Source: Adiantum capillus-veneris (Eukaryota; Streptophyta; Polypodiopsida; Polypodiales; Pteridaceae). From it: a stretch of 64,000 nucleotides of DNA. The notes below the pieces were generated by a model. The model was not told the DNA's origin, made no database searches, and saw only the letters and a program-made list of their open reading frames with translations. How positions within the stretch are numbered: the stretch's first letter is position 1; each line of letters begins with the position of its first letter. The position numbers were made by a program, and so were the translations under genes. This document shows positions 11,630-24,539 of this stretch, in pieces. Where the stretch lies: positions 107,428,054-107,492,053 of the forward strand of contig CM043949.1 of NCBI GenBank assembly GCA_014529385.2. The letters are read 5' to 3'.

Positions 11630-12893
11630 TTGGAGACTGCATATGCACTAAGAATAATAACAGAATTGGTACGGGATACCCTTCATTCTTCTTCCTGCAA
11701 TGAATTGATAATATCATCCAAGGAGGGCAGCGGATCTTTCTCCTTTAAAACAGTAACAATCTGATGAAATTTGTTAGGCAAACTTTTTAACAAAATAGCT
11801 TTGAGATCTTCTTATGGCACTGGGGCTTCAACATAAAGAAGTTGAGTTTTAATACTCTTCAATCGGTTAACTAAAAATGTAATGTTTTCATCAGCACGCA
11901 TAGCAAGAGAGTACAAGTCCACCTTTAGACTCATCATTGAATACTTAGCTTTAGCACCAAAAACCTTCTCTAGTTGTATCCAAGCAACATTGGCAGATTG
12001 CATGTCATCTAGATAATGAATAAAATCATCTTCAAGAGATGTCAGAATAATACCTAATGCTTGTTCGTCCTTGCGTTGTTGCTCGGCAGATAACGCTATG
12101 GTAACTGCACTGGATGTGCCTGCTTCGTCGGTTGATAGCAGCTTGACGACGCTCCACAAATTCTTGCGCATCACATATCCCTTCACTTTGATTTGCCAGG
12201 TGTGGAAGTCGGATCCGTTAAATTTATCCACCTTTGATGCCATATTCGACATGCCAATGATAGCTTGGTCCTTTTGCTATGCTTGCGAAGGCAAGTAAAT
12301 AGAATTTTGAATTGCTTTTAAGGTAGAAACACAATTGCTAGTAGCCACAATAAGCCTTTGGTTGATATGGTAGCTCAAAAGACTTTGAAAATCACCAAAC
12401 CTTTAGCACCTCTTTGAAGAGTCGACAACAATTGAATTTAATTCAATAGACAATTTGCAATAGCCAAATCTTTGAGAGGCAACTTTGATGACGCCACACC
12501 CTTGCTGATATACTGCAAATCTGAAAGTTTCATTTGCCTTTTCAATCTGCTATTAATGGGCACCGAGCACCGAACACCAAGCCGAGGGTACCTGAGGGTG
12601 GGAATCCCTGCTTGAAAGATTAAATGGGTGGCCACTTTATTAAAGTGTAAACACAAAGGCAAAATGGGCCTTCTCTGTAGCACAGTCGAGCAAAGAAGAA
12701 CGAACAAGATGATGCAGTCTTGCTTCTGAGGCACATGTAGAGGCCGATTTGGCAAGAGTTGCAGTGTCGAGATATCATCAACATCCCAAGGCGACCATAT
12801 TGATGCCGAGTTTGCTCGTTTTGATGCAGGTCGACAGTCGGCTTCCCTCTCTACAAGTGCCTATTCCCGCGAACTGGGTTAAGACCGGGCAGA

Positions 12894-12905
12894 GCTCTGA
12901 TACTA
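12894..12905 (-). other. primer binding site of copia C
   Basis: The minus strand reads TAGTATCAGAGC next to the LTR end. It resembles the initiator tRNA-Met site with one change. Confidence 0.75.
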
Positions 12906-12907
12906 GT

Positions 12908-14208
<1,301 letters not shown>

Positions 14209-14723
14209 TTACGGCCATGAAGACTTTCCCAAATTCCTACGCCCCTTACACACAAACACACTAACATATCGAAAAGTGTCCAATGTCGTGTTGAAATGCA
14301 GCTCTAGCTGCCCTTTTCGAGGTGGCATCTCTGTCCTCATCGTCGTCTCAGAGAATTTTGTCTTGCTCAGGAAAGCGTGGAAACCTGGTGCGCTAGCAAC
14401 TCTGTGTGTTCGGGAGAATCTTTTTGTAAGCAATCGTATTCCTTCGGTGTGGTAGCACCCACCCTCTCCATCTTTAACAGGTTGAACGTTACAACGTAGC
14501 AGTTCCATTTCAGCTTGTGAGCACGACCAATGTCCTTTGTCAAGTCTTGAGGCGGCTACGGCAGGAGACAGCTGATACAATCTGGCTGCATTTTGTTTGA
14601 GGTAAGTTTTACACATATGCTTGCTTTGTGCATGTTCAAGCTCATAAGGGCTCCTCTGATGAGAGCTCAAAAGCCAATTGAATTCGTGGTCTATTGTGCG
14701 CTGTTGGCTTTTCTCTGTGGATA
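14209..14723 (-). CDS. possible coding exon of an unrecognised gene
   Basis: A minus-strand frame runs without stops from about 14720 (just inside an AG acceptor-like CCACAG) to 14209. The first ~75 codons look protein-like (HEFNWLLSSHQRSPYELEHA, then LYQLSPAVAASRLDKGHWSC), with regular charged and aromatic residues and three cysteines. The last ~75 codons look less so and could be intron or 3' flank. No ATG is obvious, so it would be an internal or 3' exon. I do not recognise the family, and a chance open frame remains possible. Confidence 0.25.
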
Positions 14724-14857
14724 AAGGTTACCATATGAAGATTGGGCCCAGACGTATCCCCTTCTCCAAAGTATATGCTTTAGTAAGTGATTGAAAATTC
14801 TCTTTGACACAGGAGTAGGCAACCAAAAAGCAAGGAAGCCTGAAGGAAAGGCAGGGG

Positions 14858-15155
14858 TGTTAGAAATTTAGGGTAGATTAAGGTTAGGTTATGGTGGAAA
14901 GATTAAGCTACCATTCATGGTTAGCAAGCTTAATCATGGAGATTCAGAGAGAGCGAGCGAGACCCAAAAGGACAAGAGCTAGGGCAAAATCCAAGCACTA
15001 CAAGATTGCGTGTTACAAGTGGGGACAACAAGGCTTCTTATAGAGATGTGGAAGATAAGATCGGGGAGGTGGCTTCAATTCTCTTTAACTTAAGTCTAGA
15101 GAGCTTACTCGAAGACCCTAGAATGTCCCTAGGAATGGTAGCATTTATCCCAACA
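14858..15155 (-). repeat. 298-bp solo LTR with perfect target-site duplication
   Basis: Ends are TGTTAG...CCAACA. The 5 bp on each side are identical: agggg at 14853-14857 and agggg at 15156-15160. The internal order (GA-rich block, then a TATA on the minus strand near 15042, then an end reading TGTTGGGATA on the minus strand) parallels the other minus-strand copia LTRs in the window, which suggests minus orientation. No internal element sequence adjoins it. It lies about 220 bp upstream of the CPBP start codon. Confidence 0.78.
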
Positions 15156-15375
15156 AGGGGGGGTGGGTGGGTGGGTGGATGAGGGTTTCAGGTGTGCTCT
15201 ATGTCTTTTCTGTCTGTTTTTTATGTGGGACGCTGCCTACTATGGAGCCTGCTTATCATGGGAGCTTTGTTTAACTTTCACTTCAGTCTTTATTAACTCT
15301 GTGCAGAGGTGAGGTACAAAAAAGGAGTAGACCGAGGAAAGCAGACCAGAAAGCTTGATGCGATTATTTTGAGCT

Positions 15376-18352
15376 ATGGCGATTCATGCGTCTACAACAA
15401 GCTCATGCTGTCATGGCTGTGTCTTGAAGCAGTCAGCCAATTCAGCAGGGAGTGTGCCATCATATTTGAGAGAAACATTCAGATGCACATCTGCAAAAGA
15501 AAATCATAATAGCAGGATTTGCCATCGCTTCCATATTTTTGGTCCTAGTAGGACTTCAGTAAAATCAAGTCAAGGACAATGTCGGTTTTTCGTTAGTGCC
15601 TCGAAGATGGGCCCTGCAGATGGCTTTGATGACAACTTAAGCAGAGGCAAGGCTTTAGATATTCCATCATTAAAAATTGCAGAGGTTTCTGCCTTAGAGG
15701 TAATTTATGATGCCTTTCTTGTTCTTTTTTTCACTTTCTGAATTAGTATGTGTATGTGATGCAAAGATACGATTGTGCAGAATGGAATGTGGTTGCAAGG
15801 GCAAGGAATGACAATTGATGAACAGAATGATCCATTATGGGAGCAGGTTGCCACTGGTCTGCGGATAGCCTATGCCATAAGTAAGTACTCTTAACAATCC
15901 ATCACACCGAAAAGAAGCATAAGTTTGTAAAACATGTTGTAAATTCTCCACTAAAGTATCCAAATTATTTCATGGGGAAGCAAACCTGGTGGCACTAGCA
16001 TTCTAATTGGCTAACACCATTTTGTAAAGCCATTTGATGTTGGCCATGATTTGTTTTAGCTAAGTAAAGAGCCTAACAATATAAGCAACTTGTTGATTGT
16101 TTGTGGACTGTTGGGAGTAAATTTTTTTATTGTTGTAATATGTGCTTGAATATGGTTGCTACAAAATTCGAAGAACCTATGATGTTTTGTGTTTATGGGC
16201 TTACGTGTGATGTCAGCATTTGACATGTGTATGTTTGTTGTGGCTGGATATACTGTGTGAAGTGTCTTTGGTATCGTTTTTTCGTGTCGGTCAAAGAGTC
16301 ATACCAGATTTTGTACCTTGTTTGGCTTCTTAGGTGTGTACGGTGCAATGGCACTAGCTGGGCAAACAGTCTGCCACTTCATGGGAATCGACGGAGGGGG
16401 GGGTTTTGACCTCTCCATTGATGTTGCAATGCAAGGGCTAGGATATGCTGTGCCCCCAGTACTGGCTCTTCTCTTCATTCTTGATGTGAGAACGGGTTTT
16501 ATCTTTGGATCCTGATTATTTACAGCTTTGGGCTCTTCAGAAAGCATCAACTTCTGTCCTTTTTACGTTTGAGCAGGACGAAGTAGTGAGGAAGTCACAC
16601 CCAGCTAGGGCCATTCGGGATGCTGAGGATGAAGAGTTGATGAGCTTTTTCGTTGGCTTATCATTGTGGCAGGTGCTTCAAGATGGATAGCTATCATGTT
16701 GTCTTGGAAACTCTGATTTTGTTGTCATAGCATTTCTGCTTGTTTATGTTTCTATGAGTTATACTCGCAGCTTTGTAGCGATATCGCTAATTTTTTCTTT
16801 TGCCTTGGATGTTTGAGCTTAAACAATCTTCATGCAATGATATCCTAAGACCTGATATTTACCAGGTCATCTTTGTGGTATCAATGGCAGCAGTGGCTGA
16901 AGAATTTTTCTTTAGGGTTGCAATTCAGGTCGGTATTTTTCAGATATGGCTTGCCTACGCCACTGATGGTTATTACAATATTTAAGTGAGGATTACTTTC
17001 TTTGCAGGGTGGCCTAGCCCATGTTTTTCTAAGTGAGGACAAATTGAGGCAACCTATTGATGGCATTGCAGCTCTTGTGAGTCCACTGCTTTATCTGGAT
17101 GTGCTCAGTGTGTCGTTGGAATTTCTTTTCTATGAGTTTGCACTGTAGTTACTACACTATCTTGGCTATTGTGATGAATCTTATCCTTTTTTTATGTGTG
17201 TTAAATTTCAGACAGGAGTTTTTCCTTCTTTGGCTCCTTTTGCTCATGGTCTTGCAGGGATACTAACAGCTGCCCTCACTGGCTCCATTCTTTTTGTCAC
17301 ATCCTTTCCGCAAGGTAACTGCCATTATTAATGAAACTCATGTTGGTTTGTAGGTGGAGGTCCAAGCATTTAGTGCATAATGTTGTAGCAGTGCAGGCAG
17401 AAGAAACCTATGTTACACGCATCTTACAAATTCTCTATTTTTTAAAGTGATTTGTGGCGAGCTCATATACTCATGACCAGAGTGGCATTCAACCACTCTA
17501 GAAAATTGTCTTAGTTAATTCAATGCCAAAAATTTATTGGGGTCAAAGGCAAAGTGCCCCGTTGCCCAGTGTGGACACACACTCACACACACACACACAC
17601 ACACACACACCTATCACATATACACAGTGTTCATTCTTTGTAGCCTGAAGGAATAAGACTTGGGGAGCTCACCATTGGAGCTCTGGCTACACAGCGTGTC
17701 AAGAGTGCTCCACCTGCGACCTATGTACTCTCCTTTGTCACTCTCTCACTCTCCGTGCGTACGCTGTAGGCACTTTAAAAATCTTTTTTCAGCTTTTGTG
17801 ATGCAGAAAAAGGAACAAAATGCTCTATATGCATATTAATTATTGACCGGTCTTCTGAAGACGATCTAAAAACTGTCCTGGATCTTGTGGGCAGACCCAA
17901 AATATGTTGTTGCTCCTACTCGCTGGAATCGAGCCTCATTACGAAATTTGAAGCAAAGTTTTGCAGGCAAGTGGAAGATTACGAGTATCTGGTTAAGTTC
18001 CTGAAAACGTTTTGACCTTGACTTATTGATGTGTTTTCAATTGCAGCTTGGTATGAGCGGCGACAATTGAGAAGAATTTACTCTCCGCTGCTTGAATCCT
18101 TGCTGGCCTTGTATATTGGGTTCGAGTGGATGCAGGTATGTATTTGGCTTTCTCTTACATTCTGCTTGAGGAAGAGATCAGAGTAAATGATATTTATGGT
18201 TCATGCAGACTGGGAACATTCTTGCACCAATTATGACGCATGTCATTTACTCTGGTGTGATCATTGGTAGCGGCTTGACAAGGTTACATGACCAGAGGGA
18301 AAAGTTGAGGCAGCGAACGCTGCTTGTGGGAAAAAAACATGGAAATTTCTGA
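15376..18352 (+). CDS. plastid-type CPBP (Abi/CAAX protease-like) membrane protein, 10 exons
   Basis: Exons: 15376-15699, 15781-15880, 16334-16485, 16577-16672, 16866-16928, 17008-17076, 17212-17314, 17895-17966, 18047-18135, 18209-18352. They join in frame to 403 codons. All introns are GT-AG except the one after 17966, which starts GC (gcaagt); using the nearby GT would bring a stop. Exon 1 starts MAIHASTTSS and is Ser/Arg-rich, like a chloroplast transit peptide. Hydrophobic segments follow (about residues 143-192, 225-245, 269-302, 340-375). CPBP motifs: E236-E237-x3-R241 (AEEFFFR), H280 (PFAHG) and H367 (MTHVIYS); the usual Phe four residues before the first His is Ala, and the usual Asn after the last is Ser. 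The AWYERRQ...YSPLLE region near residues 328-345 recalls plant plastid CPBP proteins related to the soybean G locus and Arabidopsis BCM1/BCM2, which stabilise chlorophyll metabolism. That subgroup assignment is from memory and tentative. Intron 7 holds an (AC)n run at 17580-17610. Confidence 0.85.
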
Positions 18353-19860
18353 TGAGCAATCAGATAAAAGCGTATGAGCAAGCGGTTCCTTTTTTCTGTG
18401 TAAGTGGTAAAGTTGCCTTGAAAAGGCAAAAGTGATGTGTTGCTATGACATCTTCTAGGAATGGAGTGTAATATATCCATACCCAATTTAACTGGATGAA
18501 GCACACAAAGCTGTATATATTTAGAAGAGCTTGTCGGGAGCTTTTTAAACTTTTTTGTAACTATATTTTTTGAATGAGAGCTCCCCATGTTTTATGGATA
18601 TGTTACTTGGTTTATTGTAATTTAGTATGTTGAAGCTTCTAGAAGGCGATTTAGCTGTTGTGCTCATTGTCCATTTGCTATATGCTGGTGATTGTCCATC
18701 TGCTACGGTGGTGATCTTCGATGGAGATCGACGGACGCCAGGAGCCATGGGGAGCTCTGATTACAGGGAAAGGACAGTAAAAATCTTTTCCCGGTTGCCA
18801 ATGTCGGGGGGAGGGCCAAAACACATTGCAGTGACTCTGAGGGACGGCTGCTGAGGTGGCAAGCCCCTATTGTGCAATAACCTGGTTGTGGATGTGGCAG
18901 GCTATGGCTGCACGACACTCGCCTGCTGCATTCTGACCATTGAGGTGGTAGGCTTAGGTTATGCGACAGGCTTCGCTGTTTCTGATGAGCCCTGACCTAG
19001 CAGTAATCCAACGGCCACCGCAGGGATAACAGGATATCACTAGTTCTATAATTGGAATAAGGATCTCAACATATGTAATGCTTGGAATATGATGTAAATC
19101 ATCAAATGTTGCTTGCATAACCATTAGATAGTATCATCTTAAGTAAAGGAGGGATATATCTAGTATATGTGCTACATAAGACAATGCAAGTTTAGATGAA
19201 CAAAATGATTTATGAGATCGCTAACTGAATTAAAAAATGTTGCATATTTACGACTCTATTTAATTTTAATCATAGAAATTTTTTCCGCATGAGAGTTACA
19301 AAAGTATCAAGAAGGTATATAAGTAGTTACCATGGATTTTTGCATGTACCTTGCTCATTTTTTTCTTAAACTAAAATACAAGTTTTAGTAAAACATCAAT
19401 TGTTGTTTGTGTAAGTGCTTTTCATGAGTGTAATTACTATCAAATTTGTGTATAAAAGTGGGGGATTATAGTGTTTATGAGTACTTTGGCTAGCATTTTT
19501 ATAATTTTGCAAAAGCATCTCTTGAAATCCTTTCTAGACTCATGTACCATTTTATTTAAATTTGTGAAAAAAGGATACTAAAGTGTCTTTTTTGGTATCA
19601 AACTAGTGATATCAACAAGGTGGAATGTAGGGCTCAAATTTGTTGCCATGACTTTGTTTGTTAGAGCATATATGTTTTAACTGTCAAACTGTGGTAATGA
19701 AGAATTTTCATGGTAGTATATAAGTCTGTTGAGGATGTGACAATGAACTCTCACATTCCAAAGGAAGCAAGCGTCTTCAGAAGAGAGCCTAGGATCCTTT
19801 GAGAATGTTCTGTTTATCGTGAGCTTTTAGCCAGACGTCATTTGCAAAAAAGCCTCTCAA
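18353..19860. other. 3' flank of the CPBP gene and unassigned sequence
   Basis: About 200 bp after the stop is likely 3' untranslated region (T-rich, with taatttagtatg near 18620). A somewhat GC-richer patch at 18640-18970 has only short frames. The rest is AT-rich with nothing recognised. Confidence 0.45.
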
Positions 19861-20048
19861 GGTGTTCATTTTATACTTCAACATCTCGTACGTAAGCTTC
19901 AATGGATTTACAAGTGTTCAGAGTATACCAGTGTTTGTGTGCGTGTGTCTATCAAGGTGTTCAATTCATACTTCAACATCTCGTACGTAAGCTTCAATGA
20001 ATTTACAAGTGTTTAGAGTATACCAGTGTGTGCGTGTCTGTGTGAATG
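19861..20048. repeat. two tandem copies of a 94-bp unit, then TATGTG-type repeats
   Basis: Units starting ggtgttcat at 19861 and ggtgttcaat at 19955 share an almost identical body (cttcaacatctcgtacgtaa and onward). A degenerate TGTGTATG tract follows to about 20130. Confidence 0.85.
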
Positions 20049-20094
20049 TGTGTTTGTGTATGTGCATGTGTGTGTATGTATATGTGTATGCATA

Positions 20095-20125
<31 letters not shown>

Positions 20126-20130
20126 GTGAG

Positions 20131-21160
20131 GCTTGTTGGATGTGAATGAACCTCCTAGGCAACAAGCTTACATGCCTTGCCTATGAGAGATCATTGACAC
20201 CAACCACTTTCTTCTCTAGAACTATGACCATTGACCATCCATTTCAATTTTTTAGTGAGTGAAGGTGGCGTAAAAATCTTATTAACTTTTATGTCACATG
20301 TGTGCTTAAGAACATTCAACATGAAGTTCTACTATAGTCATATTACTAAAATTGCAATTGTTTGTGCTTATGTGTCCTAATGGTGTTAGTTGGGATGTCA
20401 TCAGTAGTGCATGACGGAGGTGGTGGTTACGTTGTTTTGTGGTTGAGGAACATTAATATCTATAACTTAACACCAGCCTTATAGTTAACTCGGGGCCTTT
20501 TCTGGATTCATCTAGGTTTGTATGTGGAGCAGGCGTGCTACGAGATCAAGTTGACTAGTTTGAGAGGAGAGGAGGATATGACAAAGCATCCATTTTTAAA
20601 GAATGCCAACAATTGAGCACTTCTTAGCCGTGCCTTCTCTTGATGAATTCACAACCAATCACAAAAAGTACCAATATTCTCCCGGCATACACCATTGGGC
20701 ATTTTCTACTTTATTGATTCATAAAAACTAGACTATGATGTGTCAATTCCATCACTCTTGCTTTTATAATCAATTTTCTTTTTAGATCTTTACAACATTT
20801 TGTTTCTTTTGTGACTTAAGTGAGAGCTTTTCTAGCACCGACCCCTCCATTAAGGGCACTACTAGACTAGTTTCAACTACTCTAGCATGGTCACCAATGT
20901 GAGCAAAATTAGCTTGCACTCACCTTTGAATGAGGTAGGAGTGGAAATCACATTAAGATAATACAATGGCATTTTTTATCTTGATTGTCAATTTGTTTCA
21001 AACAATATGGCCAAGGGGAGTCTTGGCCACTTCGAAGTAATTAATTGGAGAGAAAATAAAGCATCAAAAAACGAAAAGAAGGATGACTTATCGCATGGAG
21101 GCTAAATTGAGAAATTTGCATGGAAGCTAGAGACTTTGTACGCATTTGTTGATGCTAGCG
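20131..21160. other. unassigned AT-rich sequence
   Basis: No coding frame above background, no transposon termini and no RNA gene recognised. Confidence 0.45.
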
Positions 21161-21530
21161 AGTTCCTTGTTTCCCTTGGTTTGCAACTCTCGTGGAAGGT
21201 GGAGGTTGCAATCCTAAGACTAGATTTGGTGTTTTTACTACTGTAAGCTTAACTTTGGCTTGGTCTCTTGGTATTTGGTGCTTTTATTCTTGCACATGTT
21301 GCATCCTGCACATGTTGTGTTAGCACTCATACTAAGCCTTTCTTTGTTCCACTAAACTTGAGGAGGCACAAGTTCCAACTCTTTTTCTTGTTTTCCTCGA
21401 TTGCAACTCCTGGGAAGGTGGGTTACAATCCTAAGAAAAGATTTAGTGTTTTTACCACTATTGTAAACTTACTTTTGGCTTGGTCTCTGGGTGTTTGGTG
21501 CATTTATTTTTGGACATGTTGCACCCTGTA
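21161..21530. repeat. diverged direct duplication (~140-bp unit, ~230-bp offset)
   Basis: The segment around gcttggtctcttggtatttg (from about 21257) recurs as gcttggtctctgggtgtttg (from about 21477), with shared sequence before and after it (gttgcaatcctaagac and gttacaatcctaagaa). The reading frame at 21268-21531 spans both copies and is probably not a gene. Confidence 0.7.
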
Positions 21531-21749
21531 GTGGCCTTGATCTAGCACTTAGTTGGTCCGAGCTTGACAATATCCACACCATAAGTTTAATCTAGAAGAT
21601 TGTGCTTGTTGATTCCTAACTTGGAAACGCTCTCTAGGAGGGACACCATCACAACCTTGGCAAGAAAGTCGTGACTCTACTATAGTGACTACTTGAGAAA
21701 GGTTTTCCCTTAGAGATATCTAGCCCCAATAGAACTTACCAATATGATA

Positions 21750-22285
21750 AAGGTATGATACTACTAAGATTCTTCCATGTAACTGGTATGATATACGTGC
21801 AATACCTAAATGATACTCGTGTGGTGTTGGCTCCCATTATGATACAATAACACTGGGATTGGAATGACACTTGGATGCACTTGATATCATACAAGTATGA
21901 AATAGTATGATATTGGTTTGCTATCGAACTGATAGCATCACAATTCTTGCATGTTTAAGGTAATACCGTTATGACGCATGCATCATCCTATATTGCAATA
22001 CTTATGATACAAGGATTGTATCTAGATGATACTGTGAGGACAATGTGATGCTAACATTATATTATAAATATGATACCATACCATTATTGTACTTATATGA
22101 TACCAATAAAATATTATACTAAAAACATACAAGCAAGATACCATTATGGTATGAAAATTTTACCAGTATCAAACTGACATGATACCAAATAATAGTAGTA
22201 TAATCTTGGTATGATGTAAGGATGATCTGAGTATAGTATTGTATTGTACCGATATGATACAAGGATGATAACGAGATGATATTGC
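21750..22285. repeat. GATAC/ATGATAC-rich low-complexity tract
   Basis: Variants of tatgatac, gatacc and ggtatgat, in both orientations, recur every 15-40 bp over about 530 bp without a fixed period. It has no coding potential and looks like an old, decayed short-motif satellite. Confidence 0.7.
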
Positions 22286-22320
22286 CTTTTATATATTTAT
22301 TTCACTTTGAGAAGGTGCTT

Positions 22321-22321
22321 A

Positions 22322-22361
<40 letters not shown>
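22321..22361. repeat. (CT)n microsatellite
   Basis: About 40 bp of uninterrupted CT. A second run lies at 23962-24004. Confidence 0.97.
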
Positions 22362-23960
22362 ATTGTGATGCACGCACCATTGATCCTAACAATATATATC
22401 GGTATGTATAACATGGCCTTTATTTATAAGGTGTGGAATAGGCTATTCGGTTGGAGCCTTTTCACTTACACTTGGCCATTTAGAATCGTATAGCATAATA
22501 TCTTGCCACACAAGCACTTATCCTCCACATAGGCTTTAACAACTAAGAGTTGTTGCATAGGCGGCCGAACGTTACTTATCCTAGGAAAAAGCTATACATG
22601 CTATCATATGGATTTACACATGGGTTCTACCACACAAACATTGATTGTACTAGGTAGTGCACACCTTGAGTCAATGCATAGACCAAATACCATATTCCAA
22701 ACACTTATCTCTAATTGATGCTCTACCTTGGATTAAAGGCCGCTTTTATTGTAGGTAAGTCAAGTTTTTTGGGATATTGGACTCAGGAATTTAGATAGGT
22801 GGGAAAAGTGGATGTCAAAGCTATGACAAAGCACCAGTTTATACACTCCATTGCTCCATATTTAGTGCTAGATACAACTACTTTGAGAAGATGTTCATTG
22901 TCGTGTTGTTGTCGCACATGTATACAAGGAAACGTGGAGGGGATATGTGATGCTAGTGAATAAGCTGGATGTCTTGATCAAAGGGAGTCCATGGCACTAT
23001 GAAAGGTTGGCATATAAAGGAGTTTGATGTTGACATCACATTGGTGTTTTGGATCTCAAAGGGTTCACTATTGTAAACCCTCCATGTCGCTTGCTTTCAA
23101 GGCCTAATTTAAAACCCCATATGTGTAGATTTTTCATGAATATAATGGACCATTTTCTAGCCCAATCTACGTAGGTTCCGTTTGATTGGTATCCTTCAAT
23201 ACACCGTATATTGAACTCACCTGTTATGTTATATCTTTACAAGTATCCCTTTCAAGTTTTAGATTAAAGAACCAAAATCGGGATGGGTGGTGCCAGATGC
23301 TTTGTTGGTATGTAGAAGGGAACTATATCTTTTAGCATAGAGGGCTAGTGGGAGAATGTAAAGCCACATTTTCAAGCCAATCCAAGAGAAGTAATCTAGC
23401 ACCTTGGTGAATTGGAAACACATGCAACATGAGTGAACAACTTCTAGTCCTTTTGATACGGTGCCGATATTGGGAGAATAGGAGGACGAGAGGCATTAAA
23501 TGAGTATGAAGCCCACAAAGTGTGTATTTCACTTATATTAAGTTTTGGTTTGAGCAAAACCTACCTACTGTGAGGGTTGGCCAATGCACTAAGAGGGATT
23601 CAAGCTCGAGACTTTTGAGCATAAATCAACCATTTAGAAGTGAATGGGCTATAAGATAGCCTCTTTATTCAAAAGTTTAAGGAAATTCTTAAGGCTTAAG
23701 CTAGCTTTGACCAAGCCGAGAGTGATGGAGGCAAAGGTTTAGGTTGACACTACAGAAAAAGGCTTTTCTATATCTTGGCTTTTAAATCTAACAATTTCAT
23801 CAAGAAGTGAGTGGGTAACTTAGTTTTTTATGTTTTTGGATTTTAAATTTTCCATTTCCCACCCCTCTCCTCTCTCTTATATTGAAACTACTCTCTCTCA
23901 TCCAAAGAACATAAAGTGAAGCACTTTCAGTCCTCTATTTGCACCAAAAGAAGATTTTTG

Positions 23961-24006
<46 letters not shown>

Positions 24007-24535
24007 CTACCTATTGCTGCAGCAAAATGACAAGGACGACCCTCTGGAGGTGCCATTCAAAAATGCAAAGACAAAATGCGCAAGACCATTAAAAAGATTA
24101 ATTGCAACCTCCTAGGCGCAATAAAGACACACAAAGAACGTGTGTCGATGCAAGAAAGAACAATAAACACACTTGAGGATCATGTGACGACCCAAGATGA
24201 GAAGATTAGGTTACTCAAAGAAGGAGCTTGCATAGGTGCAATCACAAAACACACTCAAAGAGGGAGAGCTTCAATCCTCATTGGTTGAAGAAATCAACAC
24301 GATTAAAGAACAAGTGTGGGCTATCAAAGTAGGGAGGAGCAACACAAAGAAATTACTTCTTTTTGCGCAAATGTTATTACAAATACCCAACAAAAAATGG
24401 ACAAGGCCGAGAAATGGATCGTGATTGCCAAGAAAGCCCCTCCGTGGAAGCAAAGAAGGACTTTTTGAAGAAGAGACCAACTCTTAAGAAGACGGGTATC
24501 TTTCTTGGGAATGACCTCACGCTCTCGTAGATTGC
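22362..24535. other. unassigned sequence; weak coiled-coil-like frames near 24.1-24.4 kb
   Basis: Mostly without recognisable content. Frames at 24076-24424 encode Lys/Glu-rich stretches (ERTINTLEDHVTTQDEKIRL) that look like coiled coil and may be the start of the LINE-like remnant downstream, but they are broken by stops and shifts. Confidence 0.4.
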
Positions 24536-24539
24536 GCAT

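Larger units (their letters stand above)
9725..12252 (-). pseudogene. copia C gag, split by an inserted solo LTR
   Basis: The N-terminal half (12252 down to about 11650) reads MSNMASKVDKFNGSDFHTWQ and continues as a typical UBN2-type copia Gag (LEKVFGAKAKYSMMSLK). A stop (TAA) follows EAPVP near 11812, but the same frame continues with KFHQIVTVLKEKDPLPSLDD to about 11690. The C-terminal part (10003 down to 9725) encodes two zinc-knuckle-like Cys/His clusters (CAICGCNNHQTIDC and CVHCGKTNHPSNRC). The two halves are separated by the foreign LTR at 10004-11629. Gag would bind the element's RNA and form particles; this copy cannot. Confidence 0.75.

Noticed and set aside
15376-18352. Bacterial-type phage-abortive-infection protein
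   Set aside because: The CPBP/Abi fold is shared, but ten exons with spliceosomal introns and a transit-peptide-like start make it a plant gene.
21268-21531. 87-codon frame as a small secreted protein
   Set aside because: Formed by an internal DNA duplication with matching low-complexity sequence; no start context or homology.
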